Shown in pieces: positions 26,292 to 35,806 of a stretch of 64,000 nucleotides of DNA. The notes beneath the pieces were generated by a model that worked only from the letters and a program-made list of their open reading frames with translations, made no database searches and was not told where the DNA came from. The stretch is taken from NCBI GenBank assembly GCA_964413535.1, contig CAYPTB010000027.1:145175-209174 (forward strand), in the 5' to 3' direction. The number at the start of each line of letters is the position of its first letter. Position 1 is the stretch's first letter. The DNA is from CAYPTB01 sp964413535 (GTDB lineage Bacteria > Planctomycetota > UBA1135 > GCA-002686595). The translations under genes were made by a program, and so were the position numbers.

Positions 26292-27872
26292 TCAGTCCAG
26301 GACGAGCGACGAGCGTTGCGACGCGGCCGACAGCCGCCCGAGCTTCTCGCGATAGCTCGAGCCGCAGGCCTTGCAGGCGAGGTTCGCGGGCAGGCGCTCG
26401 CCGCACTGGCACATCCAGCCGATCTGACGCGCCGGATTGCCGACCACGAGCGCGTGCGGCACGACGTTCCTCGTGACCACGGCTCCCGCGCCGACGAAGG
26501 CGTACTCGCCGACGTCGTGGCCGCACACCACGGTGCAGTTCGCGCCCAGGGTCGCGCCGCGGCCCACGCGCGTCGGCGCGTACTGGTCCTTGCGCGACAC
26601 GTGGCTGCGCGGCGTCAGGACGTTGGTGAAGACCATGGACGGGCCGCAGAACACGTCGTCGGCGAGCTCGACGCCCTCGTACAGGCTGACGTTGTTCTGG
26701 ATCTTGACGTTCTTGCCGAGCTTCACGCCCGGGGCGACGAAGACGTTCTGGCCGAGGTTGCAGCGTGGCCCGATAGCGCAGTTCTTCGAGACGTGCGACC
26801 AGTGCCAGATCTTGGTCCCTTCGCCGATCGTGACGGGCTCGTCGATCACGGCCGTCGGGTGCGCGAACCAGGCCTTCGCAGGCTCCGCACCGGGCCGCAC
26901 CGGCGCACCATTCGCGTCGAGGCTCTTCTGCAGCGCGCCCAGCACCTCGAGCACGCGCAGACCCTCCGCGCCGTCGGTGTCGGGCGTGGAGCGGTTCGCC
27001 ACGCAGGCGAGGAAGTGCGCGCACTCCTCGCGCAACGGCTCCGCGCGGTCGAACGCCACCGCCTCGGCCTTGCCCTCGAGCGGGATCGGCATGCCCTCCT
27101 TCCACGCGATCTCGTGGGCGTAGAGCACGAGCTTCTTCTCCGGCTCGCGGTCGTCGAACACGGCCATCTTCCGGTCGCCCACGACCACGAGCTTCTGCTC
27201 CTTGAAGGGGTGCAGCCACGACACGAAGATGTGCGCGCGCAGCCCCGAGGCGAACGAGAGCGTCGACACCGTCACGTCCGCGATGCGCTCGTGCAGGTAG
27301 GCGCCGCCCTGGCACGCGAGCACCTCCGGCGCCTCGCGCGCGAGCGACAGCACGACCGAGACGTCGTGCGGCGCGAACGACCACAGGATGTTCTCCTCGC
27401 GGCGGATCTTCCCCAGGTTCAGGCGGTTCGAGTAGATGTAGCGCACGCGCCCGAGCTCACCGGTCGCGACGAGCTCCTTCAGCTTGCGCACCGCGCCGTG
27501 GTAGTGCAGCAGGTGCCCCACCATGAGCACGCGCTCCTGCGCCCGCGCGAGGGCGACGAGCTCGCGCCCCTCGGCGCTCGTCAACGCGAGCGGCTTCTCG
27601 ACGAACACGTCCTTACCGGCCTCGAGCGCCGAGCGCACCATCGCGGCGTGATGCTCGGCGGGCGTGGCGATCACGACCGCGGCGATCGCCGGATCGGCGA
27701 GCACGGCGGCGAAATCGGACTCGACCGCGACGCCGTACTCCTTCCGAAAGCCCTCCAGCCGCGCCGCGTCCGTGTCGCAGACCGTGCGCAACACGCCGAG
27801 CCCGTGCAGGTTGCGGACGAGGTTCTTCCCCCAATGACCGCCCCCGACGACGGCAACGCTCTTCTTCGACAC
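26292..27872 (-). CDS. fusion of Gfo/Idh/MocA dehydrogenase (WbpB-like) and hexapeptide N-acetyltransferase (WbpD-like) with C-terminal zinc-ribbon-like tail
   Basis: A 526-residue fusion. Residues 1-325 are a Gfo/Idh/MocA oxidoreductase: NAD-binding VVGGGHWGKNLVRNL, VFVEKPLAL (EKP at 92-94) and the FAPHDVSV segment (H169, D170). From about 337 (FAHPTAVIDEPVTIGEGTKI) to 485 is a left-handed beta-helix acetyltransferase of the WbpD/WlbB type, ending VVGNPARQIGWMC. The last ~35 residues contain C488-x-C490 and C500-x2-C503, a zinc-ribbon-like pattern. WbpB oxidises UDP-GlcNAc-uronate at C3 and WbpD acetylates the 3-amino product; both steps are in one chain here, with the aminotransferase encoded next. 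This is the first gene of the minus-strand sugar operon. Confidence 0.9.
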   Translation of the reverse strand: MSKKSVAVVGGGHWGKNLVRNLHGLGVLRTVCDTDAARLEGFRKEYGVAVESDFAAVLADPAIAAVVIATPAEHHAAMVRSALEAGKDVFVEKPLALTSAEGRELVALARAQERVLMVGHLLHYHGAVRKLKELVATGELGRVRYIYSNRLNLGKIRREENILWSFAPHDVSVVLSLAREAPEVLACQGGAYLHERIADVTVSTLSFASGLRAHIFVSWLHPFKEQKLVVVGDRKMAVFDDREPEKKLVLYAHEIAWKEGMPIPLEGKAEAVAFDRAEPLREECAHFLACVANRSTPDTDGAEGLRVLEVLGALQKSLDANGAPVRPGAEPAKAWFAHPTAVIDEPVTIGEGTKIWHWSHVSKNCAIGPRCNLGQNVFVAPGVKLGKNVKIQNNVSLYEGVELADDVFCGPSMVFTNVLTPRSHVSRKDQYAPTRVGRGATLGANCTVVCGHDVGEYAFVGAGAVVTRNVVPHALVVGNPARQIGWMCQCGERLPANLACKACGSSYREKLGRLSAASQRSSLVLD

Positions 27873-28014
27873 GGAAGCCCCCCGGTGCGGATTCTCGGTT
27901 CGCTCGGAGGCTCGGGGCGAACGGGCACCGGCTCCGAGCCGAAGGAGCGCGCAAGGCTAACCGGATCCGCGGAGGCCATCAATGCGGGCGTCGCGTCGAC
28001 GCGGCCGCGCGCGC

Positions 28015-28740
28015 TCAGCGCCGAGCACGGCCGGCCAGGATCTCCCCCCGGCGCCATTCGATGGAGCGCCAGGTGCGGACGGGGTCCCAGTCGAGCTTGC
28101 GCGCGGCGAGATAGCTCTGGAACGCCCGCTCGAGCGCCTCGGATGGGCCGAGATCCAAGGCGAGCGACGCCCATTGGCGCTCGGCGAGCCCGCGCGGGAA
28201 GAGCTTGCGCAGCGGATGCCGCAACGACTCGGTGTCGAGCACCACCCACTCGCCGCGGTTCCACACGAGGTGATCCCACTTCATCACCCCGTGGTAGATC
28301 CGGCGCTCGTGCATGTCCGCCAGGAACGGCCCCAGGGCTCGCTCGGCCTCCGGGACGTGCCCCCAGGCCTGACCGAGCAGCGGACCGTCGACGAACTCGC
28401 ACAGGATCAGGCTGCGCTCGAGCCGGAGTCCCCTGCGCACCTCGAACGCGCACGCGGGCTTCGGGCTGCGGATCGGCAGGAGTTTCGGATAGGCCAGGGC
28501 GGCGCGCACCGCGGCCGACGGGCGCAGGGCGTCGCGCAGCTTCCCTCCGCGGTAGTACTTCACGACCCGCTCGCCCAAGCGGTACCCGATGCGTACGCCG
28601 TGGTCGAAGAGCAGCGCGCCGCCCAGATCCTTTGGCAGGACGGAGCTCGGCATGGACTCCACCAGGCGCTCGAGCAGGGCCCGATCGACGTCCTCGTAGA
28701 CGAAGCCCGCGGCTCGTCCGATGCGCGTGCGCCGGCCCAT
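28015..28740 (-). CDS. lipopolysaccharide kinase (Kdo/WaaP)-like protein
   Basis: The 241-residue product has a small protein-kinase-like fold. The N-lobe has ERVVKYYRGGKL, with a lysine in the position of the ATP-binding Lys. The C-lobe has FLADMHERRIYHGVMKWDHLVW, similar to the H-G-D-x-K-x-x-N catalytic loop but with Val-Met in place of the usual Asp, and WVVLDTESLRHP in place of the metal-binding D-F-D. WaaP and relatives phosphorylate heptose or Kdo in the lipopolysaccharide core. The altered catalytic loop leaves activity uncertain. The ATG at 28740 is chosen over an upstream start because the kinase-like region begins near it. Confidence 0.72.
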   Translation of the reverse strand: MGRRTRIGRAAGFVYEDVDRALLERLVESMPSSVLPKDLGGALLFDHGVRIGYRLGERVVKYYRGGKLRDALRPSAAVRAALAYPKLLPIRSPKPACAFEVRRGLRLERSLILCEFVDGPLLGQAWGHVPEAERALGPFLADMHERRIYHGVMKWDHLVWNRGEWVVLDTESLRHPLRKLFPRGLAERQWASLALDLGPSEALERAFQSYLAARKLDWDPVRTWRSIEWRRGEILAGRARR

Positions 28741-28975
28741 GGGCGAACGAGGGTAGCGGCCGGGCGCCGCGCGTCGAACCCGCTCTCCCCGGCGCCGTCG
28801 GGGAGTACCGGCCCCCGTCACACCTGCGCGGCAGCCGCCGTAGCCCGCGCCGCCCGGCCGGGAACCCGCCCGCGGGGTGCCGGCGGCCGGATCCGATGCA
28901 GGTCGAGCCGGTCGGCCGCCCCGGGCCTATCATGGCCGCCTTCCCAATCCTTCGAAGCCACCCTCGATCCACACG

Positions 28976-29980
28976 ATGAACACGCACCTCCTCGCCCTCG
29001 CGCTCGCGACGGTCTTCGTTCCCACCGCCTTCGCCGGCGACGTCGTCAAGTGGTCCGCGGACTTCGACGCGGCGGCCGCCATCGCCAAGCGCGAGAAGAA
29101 GGACTTGCTCGTGGACTTCACGGGGTCCGAATGGTGCGGCTGGTGCATCCGGCTCGACAAAGAAGTCTTCTCGCAGGACGCGTTCGCGAGCGCGATCACC
29201 GAGCAGTTCGTGCTCGTCGCGCTCGACTTCGACAACAAAGGCGAAGCCAAGACGAGCGCGCCCAACCCGGCGCGCAGCAACGAGCTCGCGCAGAAGTACG
29301 AGGTCATGGGCTTCCCCACGATCCTCTTGATGAGCGCGGACGGCGAGCTCTACGGCCGCACCGGCTACCGTCAGGGCGGGCCCGAGGTCTACCTCGAGCA
29401 CGTACGGACGCTGCGCGAGAGCGGCCTCCGGGGCCTGGCGCTCCTGCGCGACTTCGAGGCGGCCAAGGACGAAGCGAAGAAGCGCGCCGAGCTCGAGCGC
29501 ATCTTCGCGTTCCTCGCGGAGGTCGATGCCAGCGAAGTGGCGAGCGCCCAAGCGCTGCTCGTTCCCGTTCGGAGCGCCTTCGAGCTCGACCCCGAGAACG
29601 CCTCCGGCCTCAAGGTCCGCGCGCTGACGGCGCTCTTGCGCGCGGGCGCCGCCGACGCCGACCTGATCGCGATGGCGCGCGCGCTCGATCCGAAGAACGC
29701 GGCGGGCGCGCTCGAAGCGGCGGTCTTCGCGCAGCTCCAGGCGGTGCGCGTTGAGGAGCACCTCGAGCCTACCTGCGTGGCCGCGCTGGAGCTGCTCGAG
29801 ACCGGCGTGATCCACGACGAAGACCTGGCGGTGAAGATCTTCGCGTACTGCGCCCGCTGGTCCGACCAGTACTTGGGGAACCACGAGCGCGCCAAGCGCT
29901 TCGCCGCGCGGGCCCTCGACTTCGAGATCGACGACGAGGAGATGGCGGCGGACCTCAACGCGATCCTCGACGCGAAGTAG
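28976..29980 (+). CDS. exported thioredoxin-fold protein
   Basis: The protein has 334 residues with a signal peptide (LLALALATVFVPTAFA). The thioredoxin-like domain (about 22-140) contains LLVDFTGSEWCGWCIRLDKEVF with the redox pair C54/C57, and the cis-Pro region YEVMGFPTILLMSADG. The C-terminal ~190 residues are Ala-rich and helical, like a TPR/HEAT-type region. Thioredoxin-7-type proteins of this layout act in the periplasm as reductants or disulphide enzymes. The ATG at 28976 is the one preceding the signal peptide. Nothing in the neighbourhood points to a specific substrate. Confidence 0.85.
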   Translation: MNTHLLALALATVFVPTAFAGDVVKWSADFDAAAAIAKREKKDLLVDFTGSEWCGWCIRLDKEVFSQDAFASAITEQFVLVALDFDNKGEAKTSAPNPARSNELAQKYEVMGFPTILLMSADGELYGRTGYRQGGPEVYLEHVRTLRESGLRGLALLRDFEAAKDEAKKRAELERIFAFLAEVDASEVASAQALLVPVRSAFELDPENASGLKVRALTALLRAGAADADLIAMARALDPKNAAGALEAAVFAQLQAVRVEEHLEPTCVAALELLETGVIHDEDLAVKIFAYCARWSDQYLGNHERAKRFAARALDFEIDDEEMAADLNAILDAK

Positions 29981-30138
29981 CCCCGCTCACGCCCCTGCAC
30001 CGCGTGCTCCGGGCAACCGGAAGGCGCGGCGCAGTCGTTTCTGCCTCCCGAGCCATCACGCGGCGACGCATCCGACGTTTCGTGCGAGCCTGGCGCGCCC
30101 CGCTACCGGTAGACTTCGAGCGCAGGAGGGACGCGCGC

Positions 30139-30423
30139 ATGAGCCTCATCAACTGGATCTTCGACCTCTACCAGCACTCGCAGATCGATCGCGCGCGCGA
30201 GGAAGCCGCCCAAGCGCGCCGCGACCTGGCCGCGGTGCGCACGAGCAGCGGCAGCGTCGACGCGGCGCGCCTCGAGCGCGCGCTCGGCGAGCTCGCCCTC
30301 GCGACGAAGACGATCCAGCGCATGCTGGTCGAGAAGAGCGTCTGCTCGCCCGGCGAGCTCGACTCGAAGCTGCGCGAGATCGACCTCGAGGACGGTCGCG
30401 CCGACGGCCGCGCGCCGCTCTGA
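30139..30423 (+). CDS. small coiled-coil protein of unknown function
   Basis: A 94-residue cytosolic protein: MSLINWIFDLYQHSQIDRA, then a long coiled coil (REEAAQARRDLAAV, then LERALGELALATKTIQRMLVEK). It ends with a segment carrying one cysteine (VCSPGELDSKLREIDLEDG). GGAGG (30125-30129) precedes the ATG by nine bases. No family is recognised; the size and charge suggest a small regulator or adaptor. Confidence 0.65.
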   Translation: MSLINWIFDLYQHSQIDRAREEAAQARRDLAAVRTSSGSVDAARLERALGELALATKTIQRMLVEKSVCSPGELDSKLREIDLEDGRADGRAPL

Positions 30424-30544
30424 CGTCGCGCCAGGTCGATCGCCGTGCAGGCGCGCCCTGACGATCTACGATCTTCGGCGCAGGCGGCGCTCCTTGTGAG
30501 CGGCGAGGGTGCGTGGCAGAGTTGCGCCCCTCACGCGCACCTCG

Positions 30545-32338
30545 ATGAACCGAGCCCCCGATTTGACTGCGCGCACACCGCTACGCGTGTGCGGCGCGCT
30601 CCGGGACGCGTGGGCCGCGCGCAAGCCCGGTTGGCTGCGGGCCGACCTCCAGGCCGGCGCGGTGGTCGGCGTCGTCGCCCTACCGCTCTCGATGGCGCTC
30701 GCGATCGCCTCCGGCGCGCCGCCAGAGGCCGGCCTCTACACCGCGATCGTCGCCGGCGGCCTGGTCGCGTTCCTCGGCGGCAGCCGCCACCAGGTCAGCG
30801 GTCCGACGGCGGCCTTCGTCGTCGTGCTCGCGCCGATCGCGGCCACCCACGGTCTCTCGGGACTCGCGCTCGCGAGTCTCCTGGCCGGGCTCATCCTGAT
30901 CGGGCTCGCCGTCCTGCGCCTCGGCCGCCTGATCCAGTTCGTGCCCTACCCGGTCACGATGGGCTTCACGGCCGGCATCGCGGTCGTGATCGGCACGCTG
31001 CAGGTCGAGGGCTTCCTGCGCCTCTCGGTCGACGTCGCGAGCGACGCCCACTTCCACGAGCGCGTGGCGGCCATCGCGCGCGCGCTCCCCTCGCTGCGGC
31101 TCTCCGACGCGTGCATCGGGCTCGCGACGCTCGCCGTGCTCGCGTTCTGGCCGCGCACGAGGAGCCGCATCCCGAGCCCGCTCGTCGCGCTCGCCCTGGG
31201 CGGCGGCGCCGCGTTCGTCCTGGCGCGCTTCGTCGACGGCTTCGAGGTCGCGACGCTGGCCTCGCGCTTCGGCACGCCCGCGCACCCCTTCGGCATCCCG
31301 CGCGACCTCCCGGCGTTCGCGCTCCCGTGGGCGGTCGCGGGAGGCGACGCGCTCACCTTCGCCACGGTGCGCGCGCTGCTCCCGTCCGCCGTCGCGATCG
31401 CGATGCTGGCCGCGATCGAGTCCCTGCTCTCCGCCGTCGTCGCCGACGGCGCGACCGGCACGCAGCACGACCCCGACAACGAGCTCCTGGCGCTCGGCAT
31501 CGGAAACCTCGTGGCGCCCTTCTTCGGCGGCCTCCCCGCGACCGGCGCGCTCGCGCGCACGGCGACCAACATCCGCAGCGGCGCGCGCACTCCGTTCGCG
31601 GCCATCTTCCACGCGCTCTTCGTGCTGATCGCCGTGCTCGCCCTCGCGCCCGTGCTCGGGCACCTGCCGATGGCGTCGCTCGCCGCCCTCCTCCTGATGG
31701 TCGCGTGGAACATGGGCGAGGCGCGCCACGTGGCGCGCGTCCTGCGCGAGGCGCCGCGCAGCGACGCCGTGGTGCTCGTGACGTGCCTCGCGCTGACGGT
31801 CGTCTTCGACATGACCGTGGCCGTCACGGCCGGCCTCGTGCTCGCCGCCGTGCTGTTCATGCGGCGCATGGTGGAGATCACGTCCGTGCGCCTGATCGCC
31901 GACAGCCACCCCGAGGAGCACGTGCACCTCCCACCCGGCGTCCAGGTCTACGAGATCGCGGGCCCGCTCTTCTTCGGCGCGGCGCACAAGGCGACCGGCG
32001 CCCTGCATCGCATGTCGCCCGACGTCCGCGCGCTCGTGATCGACCTCCAACAGGTCCCCATCATCGACGCCACCGGCCTCTTCAACCTGCGCTCCGCCAT
32101 CGACCGCCTGCGCAGCCAGAACGTGCGCGTCCTGCTCGGCGGCGTCCGCGGCCAGACCCGCGCCGCCATGGAGCGCGCCGGCCTCGGCCGCCCGGAGAGC
32201 GGCGCGTCGCTCCACGCCACGGTGCGCGACGCGATCGCCGCGGCGGGCGCAGCCGTCGGCGCGGAGCCCACGGCGGACGCGGGCGCGACGACGAGCCCCT
32301 CCCACGCCGCCGCGCTGCGCGACACGCGCGGGTCGTGA
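30545..32338 (+). CDS. SulP-family anion transporter with STAS domain
   Basis: A 597-residue protein with the SLC26/SulP membrane core of 14 half-helices: LQAGAVVGVVALPLSMALAIASGAPPEAGLY is the family signature near the N-terminus, and GGLPATGALARTATNIRSGARTP is the conserved helix 8/10 region. The C-terminus from about residue 470 is a STAS domain (VYEIAGPLFFGAAHK, ALVIDLQQVPIIDATGLFNL). These proteins carry sulphate, bicarbonate or other anions by symport or exchange. The ATG at 30545 is used; a GTG 12 codons upstream is possible. A methyltransferase gene follows after 11 bases, probably in the same transcript. Confidence 0.93.
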   Translation: MNRAPDLTARTPLRVCGALRDAWAARKPGWLRADLQAGAVVGVVALPLSMALAIASGAPPEAGLYTAIVAGGLVAFLGGSRHQVSGPTAAFVVVLAPIAATHGLSGLALASLLAGLILIGLAVLRLGRLIQFVPYPVTMGFTAGIAVVIGTLQVEGFLRLSVDVASDAHFHERVAAIARALPSLRLSDACIGLATLAVLAFWPRTRSRIPSPLVALALGGGAAFVLARFVDGFEVATLASRFGTPAHPFGIPRDLPAFALPWAVAGGDALTFATVRALLPSAVAIAMLAAIESLLSAVVADGATGTQHDPDNELLALGIGNLVAPFFGGLPATGALARTATNIRSGARTPFAAIFHALFVLIAVLALAPVLGHLPMASLAALLLMVAWNMGEARHVARVLREAPRSDAVVLVTCLALTVVFDMTVAVTAGLVLAAVLFMRRMVEITSVRLIADSHPEEHVHLPPGVQVYEIAGPLFFGAAHKATGALHRMSPDVRALVIDLQQVPIIDATGLFNLRSAIDRLRSQNVRVLLGGVRGQTRAAMERAGLGRPESGASLHATVRDAIAAAGAAVGAEPTADAGATTSPSHAAALRDTRGS

Positions 32339-32349
32339 GGAGACACGCC

Positions 32350-33162
32350 ATGACCGAGCCCTCGTCGGACCGTTCGTTCACCGACGACGTGGCGACCTTC
32401 TACGAGTCGACCCTCGTACCGCTCATCTTCGAGCCCTACGCGAACGACCTCGCACTCAGGGCACAGGTCCTTCGACCCACCTCCGTGCTCGAAGTCGCGT
32501 GCGGCACGGGGGTGGTCACGCGCGCCCTCGCCGCGTCCCTTCCCACCGCGTGCGCGATCACGGCGACCGACCTGAACGAGGCGATGGTCGCCCACGCGCA
32601 ACGTGTCGGAACGATCAGGCCGGTGACTTGGCGTCGGGCCGACGTGATGGCGCTCCCCTTCGGGAACGAGCTCTTCGACGTCGTCGTCTGCCAGTTCGGG
32701 GCCATGTTCTTCCCCGATCGAGTGGCCGCCTATCGAGAGATCCGACGGGTACTCAGACCGGGCGGAACGTTCCTGTTCAACGTCTGGAGCGGGATCGAGG
32801 ACAACGAATTCGCCGACGTGGTCACCCAGGCCTTGAGCACGCTCTACCCCGGCGACCCTCCGCTCTTCCTGGCCCGAACTCCTCACGGCTACGGGCGCCC
32901 GGACGAAATCGAGTCGGACCTGGAAGCCGCCGGCTTCGATCAGTGCTCCCTCTGCCGACGTGACGACACGAGCTCCGCCGCCGGTCCCCACGTTCCGGCG
33001 ATCGCCTACTGCCAAGGCACTCCGCTGCGCAACGAGATCGAGGCCCGCGAGCCGGGTGGCCTCGACCGGGCCACGGCAGTCGCGACCGCAGCCCTCCGCG
33101 CCCGTTACGGCGACGGGCCGATCCAGGGACGAATCAGTGCTTTCGTGGCGGCTGCCCGCTGA
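32350..33162 (+). CDS. class I SAM-dependent methyltransferase (UbiE-like type 11)
   Basis: A 270-residue enzyme with SVLEVACGTGVVTRALAA (SAM-binding motif I, E48 to G54), TATDLNEAMVAHA (motif with the ribose-binding Asp) and VVVCQFGAMFFPDRVAAYREIRRVLRPGGTFLFN (motifs II and III). The substrate is unknown. It follows the SulP gene by 11 bases, with GAGGAG upstream of the ATG, so it is probably cotranscribed with it; no functional link is known. Confidence 0.85.
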   Translation: MTEPSSDRSFTDDVATFYESTLVPLIFEPYANDLALRAQVLRPTSVLEVACGTGVVTRALAASLPTACAITATDLNEAMVAHAQRVGTIRPVTWRRADVMALPFGNELFDVVVCQFGAMFFPDRVAAYREIRRVLRPGGTFLFNVWSGIEDNEFADVVTQALSTLYPGDPPLFLARTPHGYGRPDEIESDLEAAGFDQCSLCRRDDTSSAAGPHVPAIAYCQGTPLRNEIEAREPGGLDRATAVATAALRARYGDGPIQGRISAFVAAAR

Positions 33163-33354
33163 GCCTGCGGCACTTGCGCGCTGGCTCGACGAGGAGGAAC
33201 TCCATCCAAAGTCGCGCCACTCTTCGGCAGGCCACGCTCGATGGAGCTCGAGGGCGAGAAGAGTGGGACAGGGCCGCGATTCTTGGCACTGGTGGAGCCG
33301 AGGCGTCTATCCTGGCTCTTGCTCCTTGCGCAAGGCCGACGGCGTGGAACAGGC

Positions 33355-35658
33355 ATGAAGAGAGCCCTACTCGCTGGCTTGGTGATCGTCGCTGGAGTTG
33401 TCCTTCTTGCGCTCTTCCTGTCTGGTGACGGTGCTCGTGAGCAGCCGATGGAGTCTTCTGGCGCTCGGTCCAACGCACCGGCGCAGGCTCGCTCTCCAGA
33501 TCTGGTCCAGCTCACCGCGGTGGCACCCTCGCGACCTGGGGAAGTGCACGAGACTTCCTCGCGCCGGTCGCCGGTTACCGGCCCGCATGGAAGAGTCGTC
33601 GAGGCAGGAACGGAGCGCCCCGTCGATGGGCTTTCCGTCGAGCTGAAGTTCGGCAAGAAGGTCCTCGCCGAAACGGTCACGAACCTAGACGGATCGTTCT
33701 TCTTCCCCGAGCCCGCGCGCAGTCACCGGACGGTCGAGGTCGACTCCGAGCAGTGGCGCACCGCGCCGAGCAGGTACAGGCTCGACGAGGACCAGAGCAA
33801 GGGGCTCACGGAGTTGGTCTTCCGTGCGGAGCGGATCGTCTCCGCGCCCCTGCGGGGATCACTCCTCGATCGAAGGACTGGCGAACCCGTTCCCCAGTAC
33901 TTCATTCAGGCGCGGGGACCTCGCGACGAGCTTCAGAGGTCGGAGTCGGAAGGACACCCGGACAAGGACGAGCCGTCGGCGACCTTCGAGTTCCGCTCAC
34001 CGCCTCGACGAACCGAGAACATCGTCACCGGCACGGACGGTCGGTTTGCGAGCGACGGTGGCTTCGAGGCTGGATTGTTGGATCTCGTCCTCGTCGATCA
34101 CCCGTTCTTCCTCGAGAAGGGACCCAGCTTCGGGGGCAACGAGAGCACGATCGAGCATCAGCACGTCTTCGACGAGGGGAACCCGCCGGAAGACGGGGAG
34201 ATCAAGATCGCCATAGGACCGACCTATCGCATCGACGTGTCTCTCCCGAGCGGGACGAGCGTCGATGACTTCCATGCGACGTTCCCGCGGTCCTCCTCCG
34301 GCCTGCGTGAGATGCACCGAGCCGTGCGGGGTGATCCGGGCTCACCCATGGCGCTGTTCTACGGCAGTGCCTTGAAACCCAACGCGCTCGAACAAGAAGC
34401 GCTACTCCGGGAAGGTGAACCGGTCTGGGCGCGCTTCCGCGACCCCGTCTTCACGATGCACGAGCCGTCGGAGAACGAGGACGATCATGTTCTCCACGTT
34501 CGGAGCCGAGACGGTCATTGGTTCGGGAGCGCGCCAGTGTCTTCGATCGTGGGCATCTACCCCGAGATCGTCCCGATCGCCTTGGAAGCCACTGGAGCCG
34601 TCGAAGGAACCATCCTCGACGGGGAAGGTAGAGCGGTTCCGACCGCATGGATTCAACTTGTCGCCGCGTCTGCTCCGTCGTCGCCGATCCAAGAGGCCGG
34701 TGCGGATCCAAAGGGGCGATTCGAGTTCAAGTGGCTCACGGAAGGAGACTACGAGGTGGTCGTCCAGACCCATCGCTACGAGGAATCGAGATCAACGATC
34801 TCGATCGTCAAGAGTACGACGGAGCGCCTGGAGGTCCGTCTGACGGCCGGCGTTTTCCTCGGGACGGTGTCGGGAGTCCTCCGCAGCCGCACCGGGCAGC
34901 ATCGCTCGAAAGGCGGAATCGTCACTCTCGCGAGCCGGGACGACCCCGACTTCTACCTGTTCAAGACCGTGAGCTATCGGAAGCGGCAAGGCGAGCACAC
35001 GGCCGCGTTCGTGTTCGAGAACGTGCCGAGTGGCCACTACGAACTGAGCCTCGAGCCGCTCGACAACATGCGTTGGGAAACCCTGACGATGACCGTTTCC
35101 CCACCTGCGGAGGGGCTCGAGTTCATCTGCGAGGACGACGTCCCCACCTTCGACCTGGGGTTCCGAGCCATCGACGCTCGAACTGGAGCGCCCATCGAAG
35201 AGATCTGGAACATCGTCTGGCAAGGGGACCCGCTGGAGGACCTGCGGCTCGACGACGACTGGGAGACGGAGCTCTACGAGGAAGTTCCCGAAGGCGTGCC
35301 GCTCAAGTGGGTCGTGCGAGCCGAGGGCTACCGGTTGGCGAGGGGTGACGAGCGGGACATTCGCACGGAGGCGCACCATCGGGTCGTCGAGGCGAAGCTC
35401 GAACGGGGCTGGGGCCAGATCTTCAAGGTCACGACGCGCGAACCCGAGCCGATCGAGGGTGTCGAGTTGGTCGTGGACGGCGAGTCCTTCGGAAGGACGG
35501 ACGCGCAGGGGATGATCTGGATCAACCTCGACACGAAGCCCGGTAGCCTGGAGTTCCGCTACAAGGACTGGATCGTCACCTGGGGGTGCGTCGATCCGAA
35601 CGAAGACGGCTTCGGGTGGGGTCCGGAGACTCCGGTCTACTTGGGTCCGAGGGAATGA
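33355..35658 (+). CDS. membrane-anchored surface protein with carboxypeptidase-regulatory-like repeats
   Basis: A 767-residue protein. The N-terminus is KRALLAGLVIVAGVVLLALFL, one membrane helix. A Ser/Pro-rich linker follows, then several Ig-like beta domains of the CarboxypepD_reg type, recognisable from GRVVEAGTERPVDG and VEGTILDGEGRAVPTAWIQL, with strand patterns such as GRFEFKWLTEGDYEVVVQTHRY. It is acidic and would sit on the outside of the membrane as an adhesion or stalk protein. Upstream ATG codons exist, but the hydrophobic anchor fixes 33355. Base use is visibly richer in A and T than its neighbours, as in the PIN-like gene next to it. Confidence 0.7.
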   Translation: MKRALLAGLVIVAGVVLLALFLSGDGAREQPMESSGARSNAPAQARSPDLVQLTAVAPSRPGEVHETSSRRSPVTGPHGRVVEAGTERPVDGLSVELKFGKKVLAETVTNLDGSFFFPEPARSHRTVEVDSEQWRTAPSRYRLDEDQSKGLTELVFRAERIVSAPLRGSLLDRRTGEPVPQYFIQARGPRDELQRSESEGHPDKDEPSATFEFRSPPRRTENIVTGTDGRFASDGGFEAGLLDLVLVDHPFFLEKGPSFGGNESTIEHQHVFDEGNPPEDGEIKIAIGPTYRIDVSLPSGTSVDDFHATFPRSSSGLREMHRAVRGDPGSPMALFYGSALKPNALEQEALLREGEPVWARFRDPVFTMHEPSENEDDHVLHVRSRDGHWFGSAPVSSIVGIYPEIVPIALEATGAVEGTILDGEGRAVPTAWIQLVAASAPSSPIQEAGADPKGRFEFKWLTEGDYEVVVQTHRYEESRSTISIVKSTTERLEVRLTAGVFLGTVSGVLRSRTGQHRSKGGIVTLASRDDPDFYLFKTVSYRKRQGEHTAAFVFENVPSGHYELSLEPLDNMRWETLTMTVSPPAEGLEFICEDDVPTFDLGFRAIDARTGAPIEEIWNIVWQGDPLEDLRLDDDWETELYEEVPEGVPLKWVVRAEGYRLARGDERDIRTEAHHRVVEAKLERGWGQIFKVTTREPEPIEGVELVVDGESFGRTDAQGMIWINLDTKPGSLEFRYKDWIVTWGCVDPNEDGFGWGPETPVYLGPRE

Positions 35659-35806
35659 CAGGCGCGGTTAAAGCGGAAGAGCTGCGGCGACCGGCGCAGT
35701 GCTCGCCCTCAATAGGCGCCCTTCAACCTGCTCGTGCCCGGCACGTTCGCGATGGAGCCATCGTCGACGGCATAGACCGCTCAGACTTCTATCAAGGGCA
35801 CGTTCT

